DNA of 64,000 nucleotides from Pseudomonas neuropathica (GCF_015461835.1 NZ_JACOPX010000017.1:62001-126000); one strand, 5' to 3'; counted from the stretch's first letter, positions 17,067-25,520 are shown. Notes: a model not told the origin generated them from the letters alone. A program made the numbers and translations.

Positions 17067-18356
17067 ATGTTCAGCTGGTATCGCCAAGTCACTCCTCGGG
17101 AGCGCAAAACGTTTTGGGCCTGCTTCGGCGGATGGTCGCTCGACGCGTTGGAAGTACAAATGTTCGGTCTGGCGATTCCGGCGCTGATCGCCGCGTTCGC
17201 GCTGACAAAGGGCGATGCCGGATTGATCAGCGGCGTTACCCTCGTCACCTCGGCACTCGGTGGCTGGGTCGGTGGGACGCTGTCTGACCGCTATGGCCGT
17301 GTGCGCACGTTGCAGTGGATGATTTTGTGGTTCTCGTTCTTCACCTTTCTCTCGGCCTTTGTCACCGGCTTCAATCAGCTGTTGATCGTCAAAGCGCTGC
17401 AGGGTTTCGGGATCGGCGGGGAGTGGGCGGCCGGCGCGGTGTTGATGGCCGAGACGATCAATCCGCAGTATCGCGGCAAGGTCATGGGCACTGTGCAAAG
17501 TGCCTGGGCGGTGGGTTGGGGCCTGGCGGTCGGGGTGTTCACGCTGATCTACACCTTTGTGCCACAAGACATGGCCTGGCGGGTGATGTTCCTTGTCGGG
17601 TTGCTGCCGTCGTTGCTGATCATCTGGGTACGCCGAAACGTCGAGGAGCCGGACAGCTTCCAGCGTCTGCAAAAAGACAACGCGATCCCGCAGAGTTTCT
17701 TCAAGTCGCTCGCCGGCATTTTTCGCCCGGAACTGATTCGTGTGACCCTGTTTGGCGGGCTGCTGGGACTGGGCGCGCACGGTGGCTATCACGCGGTAAT
17801 GACCTGGTTGCCGACCTTCCTCAAGACCGAGCGCAATCTCTCTGTGCTGAACTCGGGCGGGTATCTGGCGGTGATCATCTTCGCCTTCTGGTGTGGTTGT
17901 GTGGCCAGCGGCTATTTGATCGATCGCATTGGCCGTCGTAAAAACATTGTGCTGTTTGCCTTGTGCTGCGTGGTCACGGTGCAGTGCTACGTATTTTTGC
18001 CGCTGACCAATACGCAGATGTTGTTCCTGGGGTTCCCATTGGGGTTCTTCGCCGCCGGTATTCCGGCCAGTCTGGGAGCGCTCTTCAACGAACTTTACCC
18101 TGCCGATGTACGCGGTGCCGGCGTTGGCTTTTGCTACAACTTTGGCCGAGTGCTGTCCGCTGTATTTCCATTCCTGGTCGGGCACATGAGTGACTCCATG
18201 TCGCTGGGTTCGGCGATTGGTATCGATGCCGGGATCGCCTACGGCGTGGCGGTGCTTGCCGCACTTTGCCTGCCTGAAACCCGGGGCAGTGACCTTGAAG
18301 CCAATGTCACCTCCGTTTCGGCCGGTATCAGCGGCAATCAACGCGCTCGGGCGTGA
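17067..18356 (+). CDS. MFS transporter, sugar/aromatic acid:H+ symporter type
   Basis: A 429-residue permease with about 12 predicted membrane helices. The MFS signature is clear: GGWVGGTLSDRYGRVRTL between helices 2 and 3, GIGGEWAAGAVLMAE in helix 5 and a related GYLIDRIGRRKN in the second half. The N-terminal motif FGGWSLDALEVQMF resembles the D-rich motif of the sialate/aromatic-acid symporter group. It lies in the GntR-controlled cluster with a hydrolase gene 29 bases downstream, so it likely imports the substrate processed there. The exact substrate cannot be read from the sequence. Confidence 0.85.
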   Translation: MFSWYRQVTPRERKTFWACFGGWSLDALEVQMFGLAIPALIAAFALTKGDAGLISGVTLVTSALGGWVGGTLSDRYGRVRTLQWMILWFSFFTFLSAFVTGFNQLLIVKALQGFGIGGEWAAGAVLMAETINPQYRGKVMGTVQSAWAVGWGLAVGVFTLIYTFVPQDMAWRVMFLVGLLPSLLIIWVRRNVEEPDSFQRLQKDNAIPQSFFKSLAGIFRPELIRVTLFGGLLGLGAHGGYHAVMTWLPTFLKTERNLSVLNSGGYLAVIIFAFWCGCVASGYLIDRIGRRKNIVLFALCCVVTVQCYVFLPLTNTQMLFLGFPLGFFAAGIPASLGALFNELYPADVRGAGVGFCYNFGRVLSAVFPFLVGHMSDSMSLGSAIGIDAGIAYGVAVLAALCLPETRGSDLEANVTSVSAGISGNQRARA

Positions 18357-18384
18357 TGATCCTAACCTTCAGTAGATAAAACCC

Positions 18385-19215
18385 ATGTCAGATACCCGCC
18401 CTAAGTCGATCACCGGCATCGACTCCCATGCCCATGTGTTCAACCGTGATCTGCATCTGATCGGTGCACGGCGCTACACCCCTGAGTACGACGCCACGCT
18501 CGACCAGTACCTTGAGCATTTGCAAACGCATGGTCTGAGTCACGGTGTATTGGTGCAACCAAGTTTCCTTGGCACCGACAATAGCTACCTGTTGGCGGCG
18601 TTGAAGCAAGCGCCGCAGCAGTTGCGCGGTGTGGTGGTGCTGGAGCCAAGCGTCAGTCGTTCTACTTTGAATGACATGGCTCGACTGGGCGTGGTCGGCG
18701 TGCGCTTGAACCTGATCGGCAAGGCGTTACCTGATTTTCGTGACAGTGCCTGGCAAGGGTTTTTCAGCGATATCGCTGATCTCGACTGGCATGTGGAGTT
18801 GCACCGGGAAGTCAAGGATCTGCCGGGCCTGATCCAGCAATTGACGCCGTTCGGCGTGAAGTTGGTAATCGATCACTTTGGGCGGCCGGACGCGAATGCG
18901 GGTCTCGATCAGCCAGGGTTTGGCGAGTTGCTTGAGGCCGGATCGAAAGGTCGGATCTGGATCAAGGTCTCGGGCATCTATCGTTTGGGAGGTACGCCAC
19001 AACAGAACATCGATTGCGCTCGAAGGGCATTACCGCTGCTGGAACAAAGCTTCGGTCTCCGCCAGTTGGTATGGGGCAGCGACTGGCCGCATACGCAGCA
19101 TGAGCAAAGCATCGGTTTCGCCACCGTCGTCGACCAGTTGCAAGCCTTGGAACTTTCGGCGCAAGCCAGCGACTCGCTGCTGGTGCAAGCGCCTCGAAGG
19201 TTATTCGGTTTTTAG
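18385..19215 (+). CDS. Amidohydrolase-family lactonase (COG3618 type)
   Basis: A 276-residue TIM-barrel metal-dependent hydrolase. The metal site is visible as DSHAHVF (residues 14-20), VELHRE, a conserved VIDHFGRP and GSDWPHTQHE near the end. This set of motifs is that of the COG3618 family, which includes 2-pyrone-4,6-dicarboxylate lactonase and several sugar lactonases. It opens lactones to the corresponding acids in the cytosol. It sits between an MFS permease and a GntP permease in the same orientation, which favours a sugar-acid or aromatic-acid lactone substrate. Specificity within the family is unknown. Confidence 0.8.
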   Translation: MSDTRPKSITGIDSHAHVFNRDLHLIGARRYTPEYDATLDQYLEHLQTHGLSHGVLVQPSFLGTDNSYLLAALKQAPQQLRGVVVLEPSVSRSTLNDMARLGVVGVRLNLIGKALPDFRDSAWQGFFSDIADLDWHVELHREVKDLPGLIQQLTPFGVKLVIDHFGRPDANAGLDQPGFGELLEAGSKGRIWIKVSGIYRLGGTPQQNIDCARRALPLLEQSFGLRQLVWGSDWPHTQHEQSIGFATVVDQLQALELSAQASDSLLVQAPRRLFGF

Positions 19216-19305
19216 AACGTCGAACGCTGAAACTTAGCCGTTGCAGATGCCATTCATCTCACCCACATACAAGAATTTGGGCACCAGCCCAATCGAGAAC
19301 CTTTC

Positions 19306-20682
19306 ATGACTCCCTTAGATATAGATCTGTTACTGACCGCATTGATCAGCGTCCTGGTGCTGGTAGCGCTGATCGTCTCGCGCCTCAAAATGCACCCGCT
19401 GCTGGCTTTGCTGGTAGTTTCCGTCGGCGTAGGCTTTGCAACCGGTATGGAGCCAGATGGCATCGTCTCCCACTTGATCACCGGCGCCGGCAAGACACTG
19501 GGGGCAGTGGGGGTGGTCATCGCGCTGGGGGCGATGCTCGGCAAAATTCTTGCTGACGCCGGCGTCACCGAGCAGATTGCTGCGGTCATCCTCAAGCGCA
19601 CATCGGATCGGATGATTCCGTGGGCGATGATGATGGTCGCGTTTGTGATTGGCATTCCGATGTTTTTCGAGGTCGGCCTGGTGATCATGCTGCCGCTGAT
19701 CTTCAGCGTGGCGCGCAAGCTGGAAAGTCAGGCACGCTTCAAGGGTTCAGCGTATGTCTATGTGGGCGTTCCGGTGATTGCCGCACTGGCCGCCATGCAC
19801 GGTATGGTCCCGCCGCATCCTGGCCCATTGACGGCCATCGCCGCGCTGAAAACCTCAGTCGGGCCGACCATGCTCTATGGTTTCCTGGCGGCTATCCCGG
19901 CCATGATTTTAGGCGGCCCACTTTATGGCGCATTCATTTCCCCGCGCATGAGCACTCGGCCCGATCAGGTGTTGCTGGATCAGTTCACCCTGGCTGAAAA
20001 AGCCGACGATAAACCAGGCCCTAGCGTATACCTTGGCGTGCTGGCAGCCTTGCTGCCGGCGATCCTGATGCTGGTCCATGCCGTCGCCGAGATGGTATTG
20101 GCCAAGGACAATGCGCTGCTGAAAATTGCCGGTTTCCTCGGCAATCCGCTGATAGCGATGCTGCTGGGCGTGCTGTTCGCCGGGGCCAGTCTGGTACTCG
20201 CGCGCGGCGGCGATGCGGGGCAATTGCGAGAATCGCTGGGCAAGAGCCTCAAGCCAATCGCCTCGATCATCATGATCATCGCCGGCGGCGGTGCCTTTCA
20301 GGAACTGCTGACCAGCGCCAAGGTGGGCGATGCGATTGTGCACCTGACTCAGCAGTCGGCGTTCCCCCCGCTGATCCTCGGTTGGTTGATCGCCATGTTG
20401 CTCTCGGTGTCTACCGGTTCCGCCACGGTAGGTATCGTGGGGGCTGCCGGCTTGCTGGCGCCGCTTGCCGGTGCTGATCCCAGCCTCAACCTGCCGCTGC
20501 TGGCCTTGTCCATTGGCTGCGGCTCGCTGTTCTTTAACTACGCCAACCATGCAGGTTTCTGGATGGTGAAGGAATCCTTTGGCATGACGATGGGCGAAGC
20601 CACCAAGACTATTTCGGTAGTGCAATCGATCGTCGCCGTAGTCGGTTTGATTGTGGTGTTGCTGTTGAACGTGGTCGTGTAA
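19306..20682 (+). CDS. GntP family permease (gluconate/sugar-acid:H+ symporter)
   Basis: A 458-residue inner-membrane permease with 12-14 hydrophobic segments. GntP features include GAMLGKILADAGVTEQIA, IGIPMFFEVGLVIMLPLI, MVPPHPGPLTAI and the second-half SVSTGSATVGIVGAAGLL. Family members take up gluconate, idonate or related hydroxy acids with protons. The ATG at 19306 lies 90 bases after the lactonase gene, and the gene would complete a regulator-permease-lactonase-permease cluster. An inverted repeat GGCGGCGTC/GACGCCGCC follows at 20691-20715, without a T-run. Confidence 0.9.
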   Translation: MTPLDIDLLLTALISVLVLVALIVSRLKMHPLLALLVVSVGVGFATGMEPDGIVSHLITGAGKTLGAVGVVIALGAMLGKILADAGVTEQIAAVILKRTSDRMIPWAMMMVAFVIGIPMFFEVGLVIMLPLIFSVARKLESQARFKGSAYVYVGVPVIAALAAMHGMVPPHPGPLTAIAALKTSVGPTMLYGFLAAIPAMILGGPLYGAFISPRMSTRPDQVLLDQFTLAEKADDKPGPSVYLGVLAALLPAILMLVHAVAEMVLAKDNALLKIAGFLGNPLIAMLLGVLFAGASLVLARGGDAGQLRESLGKSLKPIASIIMIIAGGGAFQELLTSAKVGDAIVHLTQQSAFPPLILGWLIAMLLSVSTGSATVGIVGAAGLLAPLAGADPSLNLPLLALSIGCGSLFFNYANHAGFWMVKESFGMTMGEATKTISVVQSIVAVVGLIVVLLLNVVV

Positions 20683-20729
20683 TGACCTGAGGCGGCGTCA
20701 AATCAGGACGCCGCCATCTGTGAACCCCC

Positions 20730-20798
20730 TTATTGGCCGTCGATCAGGCGCGGCAGTTGCAGCGGATTGGACTCGCGCAGTACCTCACCGATCGCTTT
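20730..20798 (-). pseudogene. 3' end fragment of a lost gene
   Basis: The minus strand reads AIGEVLRESNPLQLPRLIDG-Q-stop, a plausible protein C-terminus, and then runs into a copy of the dispersed repeat (20791-20810). Nothing upstream continues the frame. I interpret it as the end of a gene deleted when the repeat or neighbouring DNA was inserted; the family is not recognised. Confidence 0.35.
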
Positions 20799-20810
20799 TG
20801 GCCGAAAGTT
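20791..20810. repeat. Dispersed GGCTGC/GGCC repeat, copy 6
   Basis: ATCGCTTTTGGCCGAAAGTT, followed by GCCTGTTGAAGACGGCC. Less conserved than the other copies; it borders the gene fragment at 20730. Confidence 0.4.
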
Positions 20811-20951
20811 GCCTGTTGAAGACGGCCACATCTCCCATCATGTCAAGGTCGAACAAGTGATGTCGGAAGAGTAGGGTTGCGGAAATGACCGAAAAGATGC
20901 GGAAACGATCAAGAGAGGGATGGCCAAGAGCTGCGAGTTTCAGAAACGACA

Positions 20952-20973
20952 AAGCCCTGAATAATCAGGGCTT
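20952..20973 (-). terminator. Hairpin terminator for tRNA-Ser
   Basis: AAGCCCTGA and TCAGGGCTT form a 9-bp stem with a four-base loop, 15 bases beyond the 3' end of the tRNA gene in its direction of transcription. The following T-run is short. Confidence 0.6.
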
Positions 20974-20987
20974 CGTCGTATCAAATA

Positions 20988-21075
20988 TGGCGGAGGCGAT
21001 GGGATTCGAACTCATGGACCTGTTACAGTCGACGGTTTTCAAGACCGTTGCCTTAAACCACTCGGCCACACCTCC
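20988..21075 (-). tRNA. tRNA-Ser (anticodon TGA)
   Basis: Read on the minus strand, the 88-base gene starts GGAGGTGTGGCCGAGTGG, has a long variable arm, the GTTCGAATCC T-loop and an encoded CCA end. The anticodon stem CAACGGTC/AACCGT carries CTTGAAA, giving anticodon TGA, which reads UCA and related serine codons. The 7-bp acceptor stem pairs GGAGGTG with CGCCTCC apart from one wobble. It has a strong promoter (21093-21120) and a hairpin downstream. No integrase gene lies next to it, so it shows no sign of use as an attachment site. Confidence 0.95.
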
Positions 21076-21092
21076 GTTGCGTTGCGGGCGCC

Positions 21093-21120
21093 ATAATACC
21101 TGAATGAAACACACTGTCAA
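21093..21120 (-). promoter_or_regulatory. Sigma-70 promoter of tRNA-Ser
   Basis: On the minus strand TTGACA (complement of 21115-21120) and TATTAT (complement of 21093-21098) are separated by 16 bases, with a GC-rich GGCGCCCG discriminator before the tRNA. The -35 box is a perfect match and the -10 box has one mismatch, as expected for a strong, stringently controlled tRNA promoter. Confidence 0.85.
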
Positions 21121-21197
21121 ACTCTCTGCATGGCTTGTTACAGAGCGTCTGTTATGATCTTTGCGACTGAACGTTTCAAACCAACAGGAGTGTCGCC

Positions 21198-21869
21198 ATG
21201 CGCGAACAGGATTACGCAGTTAATAACAGCGTGCAGGCTGAGCAGCTAGAGGTTAGCCGCGTCCTGCGCAACACTTACGGCCTACTGGCTCTGACCCTCG
21301 CATTCAGCGGCGTCATGGCTTTCGTTGCTCAGCAGATGCGCGTTGGCTACCCGAACATTTTCGTGGTGCTGATCGGCTTCTACGGGCTGTTCTTCCTCAC
21401 CAACAAACTCCGTGACTCCGCTTGGGGCCTGGTGTCCGCTTTTGCGCTGACCGGTTTCATGGGTTTCCTGCTCGGCCCGATCCTCAACCGTTACCTGGGC
21501 ATGCAGGGCGGCGCTGAAGTGGTCAGCTCGGCGTTCGCGATGACTGCGCTGGTGTTTGGTGGTCTGTCGGCCTACGTGCTGATTACCCGCAAGGACATGA
21601 GCTTCCTCGGCGGTTTCATCACCGCTGGTTTCTTCGTGTTGCTGGGTGCAACGCTGGCGAGCTTCTTCTTCCAGATCAGCGGCCTGCAACTGGCGATCAG
21701 CGCAGGTTTCGTGCTGTTCTCTTCGGTGTGCATCCTGTTCCAGACCAGCGCCATCATCCACGGTGGTGAGCGCAACTACATCATGGCGACCATCAGCCTG
21801 TATGTATCGATCTACAACCTGTTCATCAGCCTGTTGCAGATCTTCGGCATCATGAGCCGCGACGACTGA
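21198..21869 (+). CDS. yccA: Bax inhibitor-1/YccA family membrane protein
   Basis: A 223-residue inner-membrane protein with seven hydrophobic segments. The family is recognised from LRNTYGLLALTLAFSGV, GLVSAFALTGFMGFLLGP and the C-terminal ISLYVSIYNLFISLLQIFG. E. coli YccA binds FtsH and modulates its proteolysis of membrane proteins, and the wider BI-1 family conducts calcium; which activity applies here is unknown. ATG 21198 is preceded by AGGAG. The gene is monocistronic, closed by a textbook terminator 17 bases after the stop. Confidence 0.9.
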   Translation: MREQDYAVNNSVQAEQLEVSRVLRNTYGLLALTLAFSGVMAFVAQQMRVGYPNIFVVLIGFYGLFFLTNKLRDSAWGLVSAFALTGFMGFLLGPILNRYLGMQGGAEVVSSAFAMTALVFGGLSAYVLITRKDMSFLGGFITAGFFVLLGATLASFFFQISGLQLAISAGFVLFSSVCILFQTSAIIHGGERNYIMATISLYVSIYNLFISLLQIFGIMSRDD

Positions 21870-21886
21870 TCGTTAGTCGTTTCAAC

Positions 21887-21912
21887 AAAAAACCCGCTTC
21901 GGCGGGTTTTTT
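21887..21912 (+). terminator. Rho-independent terminator of yccA
   Basis: AAAAAACCCGC-TTCG-GCGGGTTTTTT: an 11-bp perfect stem closed by a TTCG tetraloop and followed by a T-run. It could work in both directions. Confidence 0.95.
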
Positions 21913-22274
21913 GTTGCTCGCCGAAAAGCGTAGTGGCCTTTTACTTACAAAATGATCTGAAAATAGTGGCGTCTTTTTGGAAATCACCTACACCTAATTA
22001 CCAAGGAAGAGCAGTAGCCTGATCGACAGGAGTCGGTAACCAGCACCCCTCGTTTAATTCCTGCGTCCCTCGCATTCACTTCCCTTGCTGTTGATCGCCA
22101 GGCCTTTTGGTCGAGAGCGACTGTATTCGTTCGTCCAGTGAAAACCGGGAGGTGAACCACGCCAAATGCCATGCACCGTGACCGTATCCCGGCGAACGAC
22201 CGGGGCCCTGATACCAGAAAAAAATAATGGAGGCCCTGCCATTGCAGGCGTTGTCCCAATCAAGGAGATCATCG
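21913..22274. other. Long leader of the cytochrome-like gene
   Basis: About 360 bases with no convincing gene; short frames on both strands lack good starts. It ends in AAGGAGATC, the ribosome-binding site of the next gene. The length suggests a regulated promoter, but I can identify no specific operator. Confidence 0.4.
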
Positions 22275-23630
22275 ATGAACCAGCCCCAAGGAAAACTGGC
22301 TGTACTGGCCGTCACCACCGCGCTGTTCAGCGCGTCAACCCTCGCCGGCGTCTATCCTGACTTCGGTTATCAACCACCTTCCAGCCAATACACAGGCCCA
22401 CTGTTTGAGTTGAGCCAGAATTACCCGGCAACAGCGCCGAAAGTACCACTCCCCGGTTTTTTCAAGAATCTACCGACCAAGCCAGATAACAATTTTGAGA
22501 CTTGGCGTGCGTACATGGAGGAAGTCAAAACCTATTGCCTTGAAGGCAACGTCGAGGCTGATTGGTACGTGCAGAACAATAAAAAACGTCAGTGGTATCA
22601 CATGCCGTGGCAGCACTACGGCCCGCTGGGACGCGAAGGGATTCACGGCCTGACCAAAGAGGCGCAGATCCAGGTCAAGCAACTCGCCCCCACGCAGACC
22701 GCTACTGGCCAGACATACGCGGTGGGCATCTATAACGACATCGGTGCCTATACCATCGGAGAGGTCTGGAAAGACCCGAACAACCCTGATCCGAAATACA
22801 CATCGGCGCCCAACAGCTTCCCCGACGGCACCGTAGTCTGCAAAGCTCTGTTCGCCGATATCGATCGCAGCACCGTGCCGTTCCTGGTGAACCCGGTGTT
22901 GTGGAAGGGCTACGTCACCGAGACGTTCACCTCGGCCAATCGCAAGGTCAAGGATGTCGCCTTGATCCAGATGGACATCGCCGTGCGCGATAAGCGCATG
23001 AGCGCCACCGGCTGGATCTTCGGCACCTTTCAGTACAACGGCGCGAAAACCGGCAAGCCTGGCTGGGACAACCTCGTCCCGGTAGGGATCATGTGGGGCA
23101 ACGATCCGGAAGAAATCGGCAACGACTTCACCAACCCGCAACCGACGCAGACCAAGATCAACCCCGCGTTGCAACAGACCGCGATCAACGCCAAGACCCA
23201 GGAGTTGCCACCCACTCATCTGGGCTGGAACGGTCGCCTCAATGGTCCGGTGGACAACCCCAACAGTTCCTGCCTGAGCTGTCATGCGACCGCCGAAACG
23301 CCGCAAGTGGCGATCATGAATCCAACGTTCCAGGCCAATGCGCCGAAGCCGGGTTCGCCTGAATGGATGAAGTGGTTCCAGAACATTCCGGCCGGCCATG
23401 CTTTCACGCCGGGCACTCAAAGCACTGACTACAGCCTGCAGTTGTCCGGTGGTCTGGTGAATTACTTCGAGTGGAAATGCGACATGAGCGGCATCTACGC
23501 TGACGGCAAGAACGCGTGCAGCAAAGCGTCGGACGTGAAACTGAAAATGCTCAATTCCACCAACAACGCCACGCCGAAGCCATTGCAGAAAGTCATTCGT
23601 GACCCGAGCCTGCAGCAACTGCTGGAGTAA
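22275..23630 (+). CDS. Exported c-type cytochrome-like protein, function unknown
   Basis: A 451-residue protein with a signal peptide (hydrophobic about residues 9-25, cleavage near TLAG) and a single covalent haem site, CLSCH, starting at C333. ATG 22275 is chosen because AAGGAG precedes it at the right distance. Aromatic-rich segments such as WYHMPWQHYGPLGREG and LTKEAQIQVKQLAP are seen in a group of uncharacterised Pseudomonas periplasmic proteins. It is probably a periplasmic redox protein or enzyme with one haem; the long N-terminal part has no family I can name. It is transcribed alone and closed by a strong hairpin. Confidence 0.7.
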   Translation: MNQPQGKLAVLAVTTALFSASTLAGVYPDFGYQPPSSQYTGPLFELSQNYPATAPKVPLPGFFKNLPTKPDNNFETWRAYMEEVKTYCLEGNVEADWYVQNNKKRQWYHMPWQHYGPLGREGIHGLTKEAQIQVKQLAPTQTATGQTYAVGIYNDIGAYTIGEVWKDPNNPDPKYTSAPNSFPDGTVVCKALFADIDRSTVPFLVNPVLWKGYVTETFTSANRKVKDVALIQMDIAVRDKRMSATGWIFGTFQYNGAKTGKPGWDNLVPVGIMWGNDPEEIGNDFTNPQPTQTKINPALQQTAINAKTQELPPTHLGWNGRLNGPVDNPNSSCLSCHATAETPQVAIMNPTFQANAPKPGSPEWMKWFQNIPAGHAFTPGTQSTDYSLQLSGGLVNYFEWKCDMSGIYADGKNACSKASDVKLKMLNSTNNATPKPLQKVIRDPSLQQLLE

Positions 23631-23638
23631 GCAGCGAA

Positions 23639-23674
23639 AAGCCTGCGCACGTTTCGGTGTGCGCAGGCTTTTTT
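23639..23674. terminator. Rho-independent terminator between convergent genes
   Basis: AAGCCTGCGCAC (23639-23650) pairs perfectly with GTGCGCAGGCTT (23659-23670) and is followed by TTTTTT. It overlaps the stop codon of the convergent lipoprotein gene. Confidence 0.9.
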
Positions 23675-23991
23675 CAGTTGATCAGGATGCTGCCATCAGT
23701 CTGCTGTTTGTAAATGGTGTAAGGCAACAACAACGTGTCGAGCACCCCGGACGCCACAGCATCAATCGCCCAGCCGGGCAGGGCGGCATTGTACTTGTTA
23801 CCTTGGTCTATCGGCGCATGCAGACTGCAGAAGTCATACATCACGCCGCTGTAGATTCTCGGCACCGCCCCGCAATAGGATTTGTTCGATCTCAAATCGT
23901 CCACGGCGACCTGGTCGTCGCGCATGACCGTTTGCACTGTCCCGCAACCACTCAACACCAATGCGCTCAGCATCATTGCCTGAACCTTCAT
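23674..23991 (-). CDS. YceK/YidQ family lipoprotein
   Basis: A 105-residue lipoprotein starting MKVQAMMLSALVLSGCGT, with the lipobox LSGC placing the lipidated cysteine at residue 16. The body contains YCGAVPRIYSGVMYDFC and LPGWAIDAVASGVLDTLLLPYT, the conserved segments of the YceK/YidQ group. It is an outer-membrane-anchored protein of unknown role. An ATG ten codons upstream is less likely because it precedes the signal peptide by a charged stretch. It is convergent with the cytochrome gene and shares its terminator. Confidence 0.85.
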   Translation of the reverse strand: MKVQAMMLSALVLSGCGTVQTVMRDDQVAVDDLRSNKSYCGAVPRIYSGVMYDFCSLHAPIDQGNKYNAALPGWAIDAVASGVLDTLLLPYTIYKQQTDGSILIN

Positions 23992-24048
23992 ACCGCCAAT
24001 CCTTCGTCGGAAAAACCTCAATCTACGTCAAACGTGTTGAAAAAGCAC

Positions 24049-24486
24049 TTAGGCCATCGGTGGCAAACGGCGCTTGACCGGCGTCTTCTTGACGATCGCA
24101 GTATTGGTTTCCGCAAGGGTATTGAGGCGGTCGAGCAGGGTGTCCAGTTGTTCCATCGAGCGCACATGCAGGCGAGCGATGAAGCAGTCCTCGCCGGTGA
24201 CCTTGTCGCACTCGGTGAACTCGGGAATCGCCAGAATCTGCCGCTCCACCTCCTGCAGTTGTCCCGGCAGCGGCCGAACCCGGACGATTGCCTGCAACTG
24301 ATAGCCAAAAAACTTCGGATCGATTTCCACGGTGTAGCCCCTGAGCACACCGCGTTCCTCCAGCCGGCGCAAGCGTTCGCCCACACTCGGCGACGACAAG
24401 CCGCTGATCTGCGCCAGCGCCTTGAGCGAACGCCGCGAATCCTCCATCAATGCGCCGATGAGGATCTGGTCAATATCGTCAGTCAT
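24049..24486 (-). CDS. Lrp/AsnC family transcriptional regulator
   Basis: A 145-residue feast/famine regulator. The N-terminal helix-turn-helix (residues 5-60) reads DQILIGALMEDSRRSLKALA and SSPSVGERLRRLEERGVLRG; the C-terminal RAM ligand-binding domain starts at about residue 65 and ends in a positively charged tail. It binds DNA as a dimer of dimers and usually responds to an amino acid. It is divergent from an EamA exporter gene with 137 bases between the start codons, so it most likely controls that exporter, as in many Lrp-exporter pairs. Confidence 0.9.
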   Translation of the reverse strand: MTDDIDQILIGALMEDSRRSLKALAQISGLSSPSVGERLRRLEERGVLRGYTVEIDPKFFGYQLQAIVRVRPLPGQLQEVERQILAIPEFTECDKVTGEDCFIARLHVRSMEQLDTLLDRLNTLAETNTAIVKKTPVKRRLPPMA

Positions 24487-24623
24487 AAAAATCTCCAGTA
24501 TTAGGTGATTGACGAAAACCACCCGCGATAAAAAAGGCAGATAGCGAGTTTAGCCTGCTTTTTGCTCTGGAGCGCCGCCGGGACGCCTTGGCATACTTTG
24601 TTCAATTGTTGAGGAGATTGATG

Positions 24624-25517
24624 ATGGACAAGACCCTGCGGCGCGGCTCATTCGAAATGACTGCCGCCATGCTCATATCCGGGACGATCGGCTGGTTCGT
24701 GCTGGTATCCGGCCAGCCGGTGCTGGACGTGGTGTTCTGGCGCTGCGTGTTCGGCGCCGGCACCTTGCTGTTGATCTGCGCGGTATTCGGTTTCCTGCGC
24801 CCGGGCATTCTGACCCGTACCACCTTCCTGCTCGCGGTGCTCAGCGGGCTGGCGATTGTCGGTAACTGGGTGTTGTTGTTTGCCTCCTATTCAAGGGCTT
24901 CGATTGCCATCGGCACGGCGGTGTACAACGTGCAGCCGTTCATGCTGGTCGGTTTGGCGGCGCTGTTTCTCGGCGAGAAAATCACCTTGCAAAAGCTGTT
25001 CTGGCTGGCGATTTCGTTCATGGGCATGTTGGCGATTGTCAGTGCCCATGGTACCCAGAGTGAAAGCGGCAATGACTATCTGATGGGCATTGCGCTGGCC
25101 TTGGGTGCGGCGTTTCTCTATGCGATTGCCGCGTTGATCATCAAGCGCCTGACCGGCACGCCACCGCATTTGATCGCGCTGATTCAGGTCTGCACCGGGG
25201 TTCTGTTGCTGGCGCCATTTGCGCATTTCAGCGCATTGCCGCAAGCGCCGAGTGCCTGGGCCAGCCTGGTCACATTGGGCATCGTTCACACCGGTCTGAT
25301 GTATGTGCTGCTGTATGGCGCCATCCAGAAATTGCCGACCGCATTGACCGGCGCGCTGTCGTTTATCTACCCGATTGCGGCGATCTTCGTCGACTGGTTC
25401 GCGTTCGGTCATCGTCTGGAAATTCTGCAATGGCTCGGCGTGGCGGCGATTCTGTTGGCCGCCGCCGGTATGCAACAAGGCTGGGGCCTGAAGTCCCGGC
25501 GGCTGGCTGCGCAGTAA
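24624..25517 (+). CDS. DMT superfamily EamA-type exporter
   Basis: A 297-residue inner-membrane transporter with ten hydrophobic helices arranged as two EamA repeats (about residues 10-140 and 155-290). Typical features are VFWRCVFGAGTLLLI in the first repeat, AVYNVQPFMLVGLAALFLGE and the matching ALSFIYPIAAIFVDWFAFG in the second. Family members export amino acids or metabolites. ATG 24624 has GGAG seven bases upstream; ATG 24621 is the alternative. The divergent Lrp regulator suggests amino-acid export. Confidence 0.85.
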   Translation: MDKTLRRGSFEMTAAMLISGTIGWFVLVSGQPVLDVVFWRCVFGAGTLLLICAVFGFLRPGILTRTTFLLAVLSGLAIVGNWVLLFASYSRASIAIGTAVYNVQPFMLVGLAALFLGEKITLQKLFWLAISFMGMLAIVSAHGTQSESGNDYLMGIALALGAAFLYAIAALIIKRLTGTPPHLIALIQVCTGVLLLAPFAHFSALPQAPSAWASLVTLGIVHTGLMYVLLYGAIQKLPTALTGALSFIYPIAAIFVDWFAFGHRLEILQWLGVAAILLAAAGMQQGWGLKSRRLAAQ

Positions 25518-25520
25518 CCC

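Noticed and set aside
16815..18341. Minus-strand frame of 508 codons across the GntR and MFS genes
   Set aside because: It spans the intergenic space of two recognisable genes on the other strand and reads as a Gln/Arg-rich non-protein sequence.
20988..21075. tRNA-Ser as an integration site for the accessory region on its left
   Set aside because: No integrase gene next to it and no duplicated tRNA end was found in the window.
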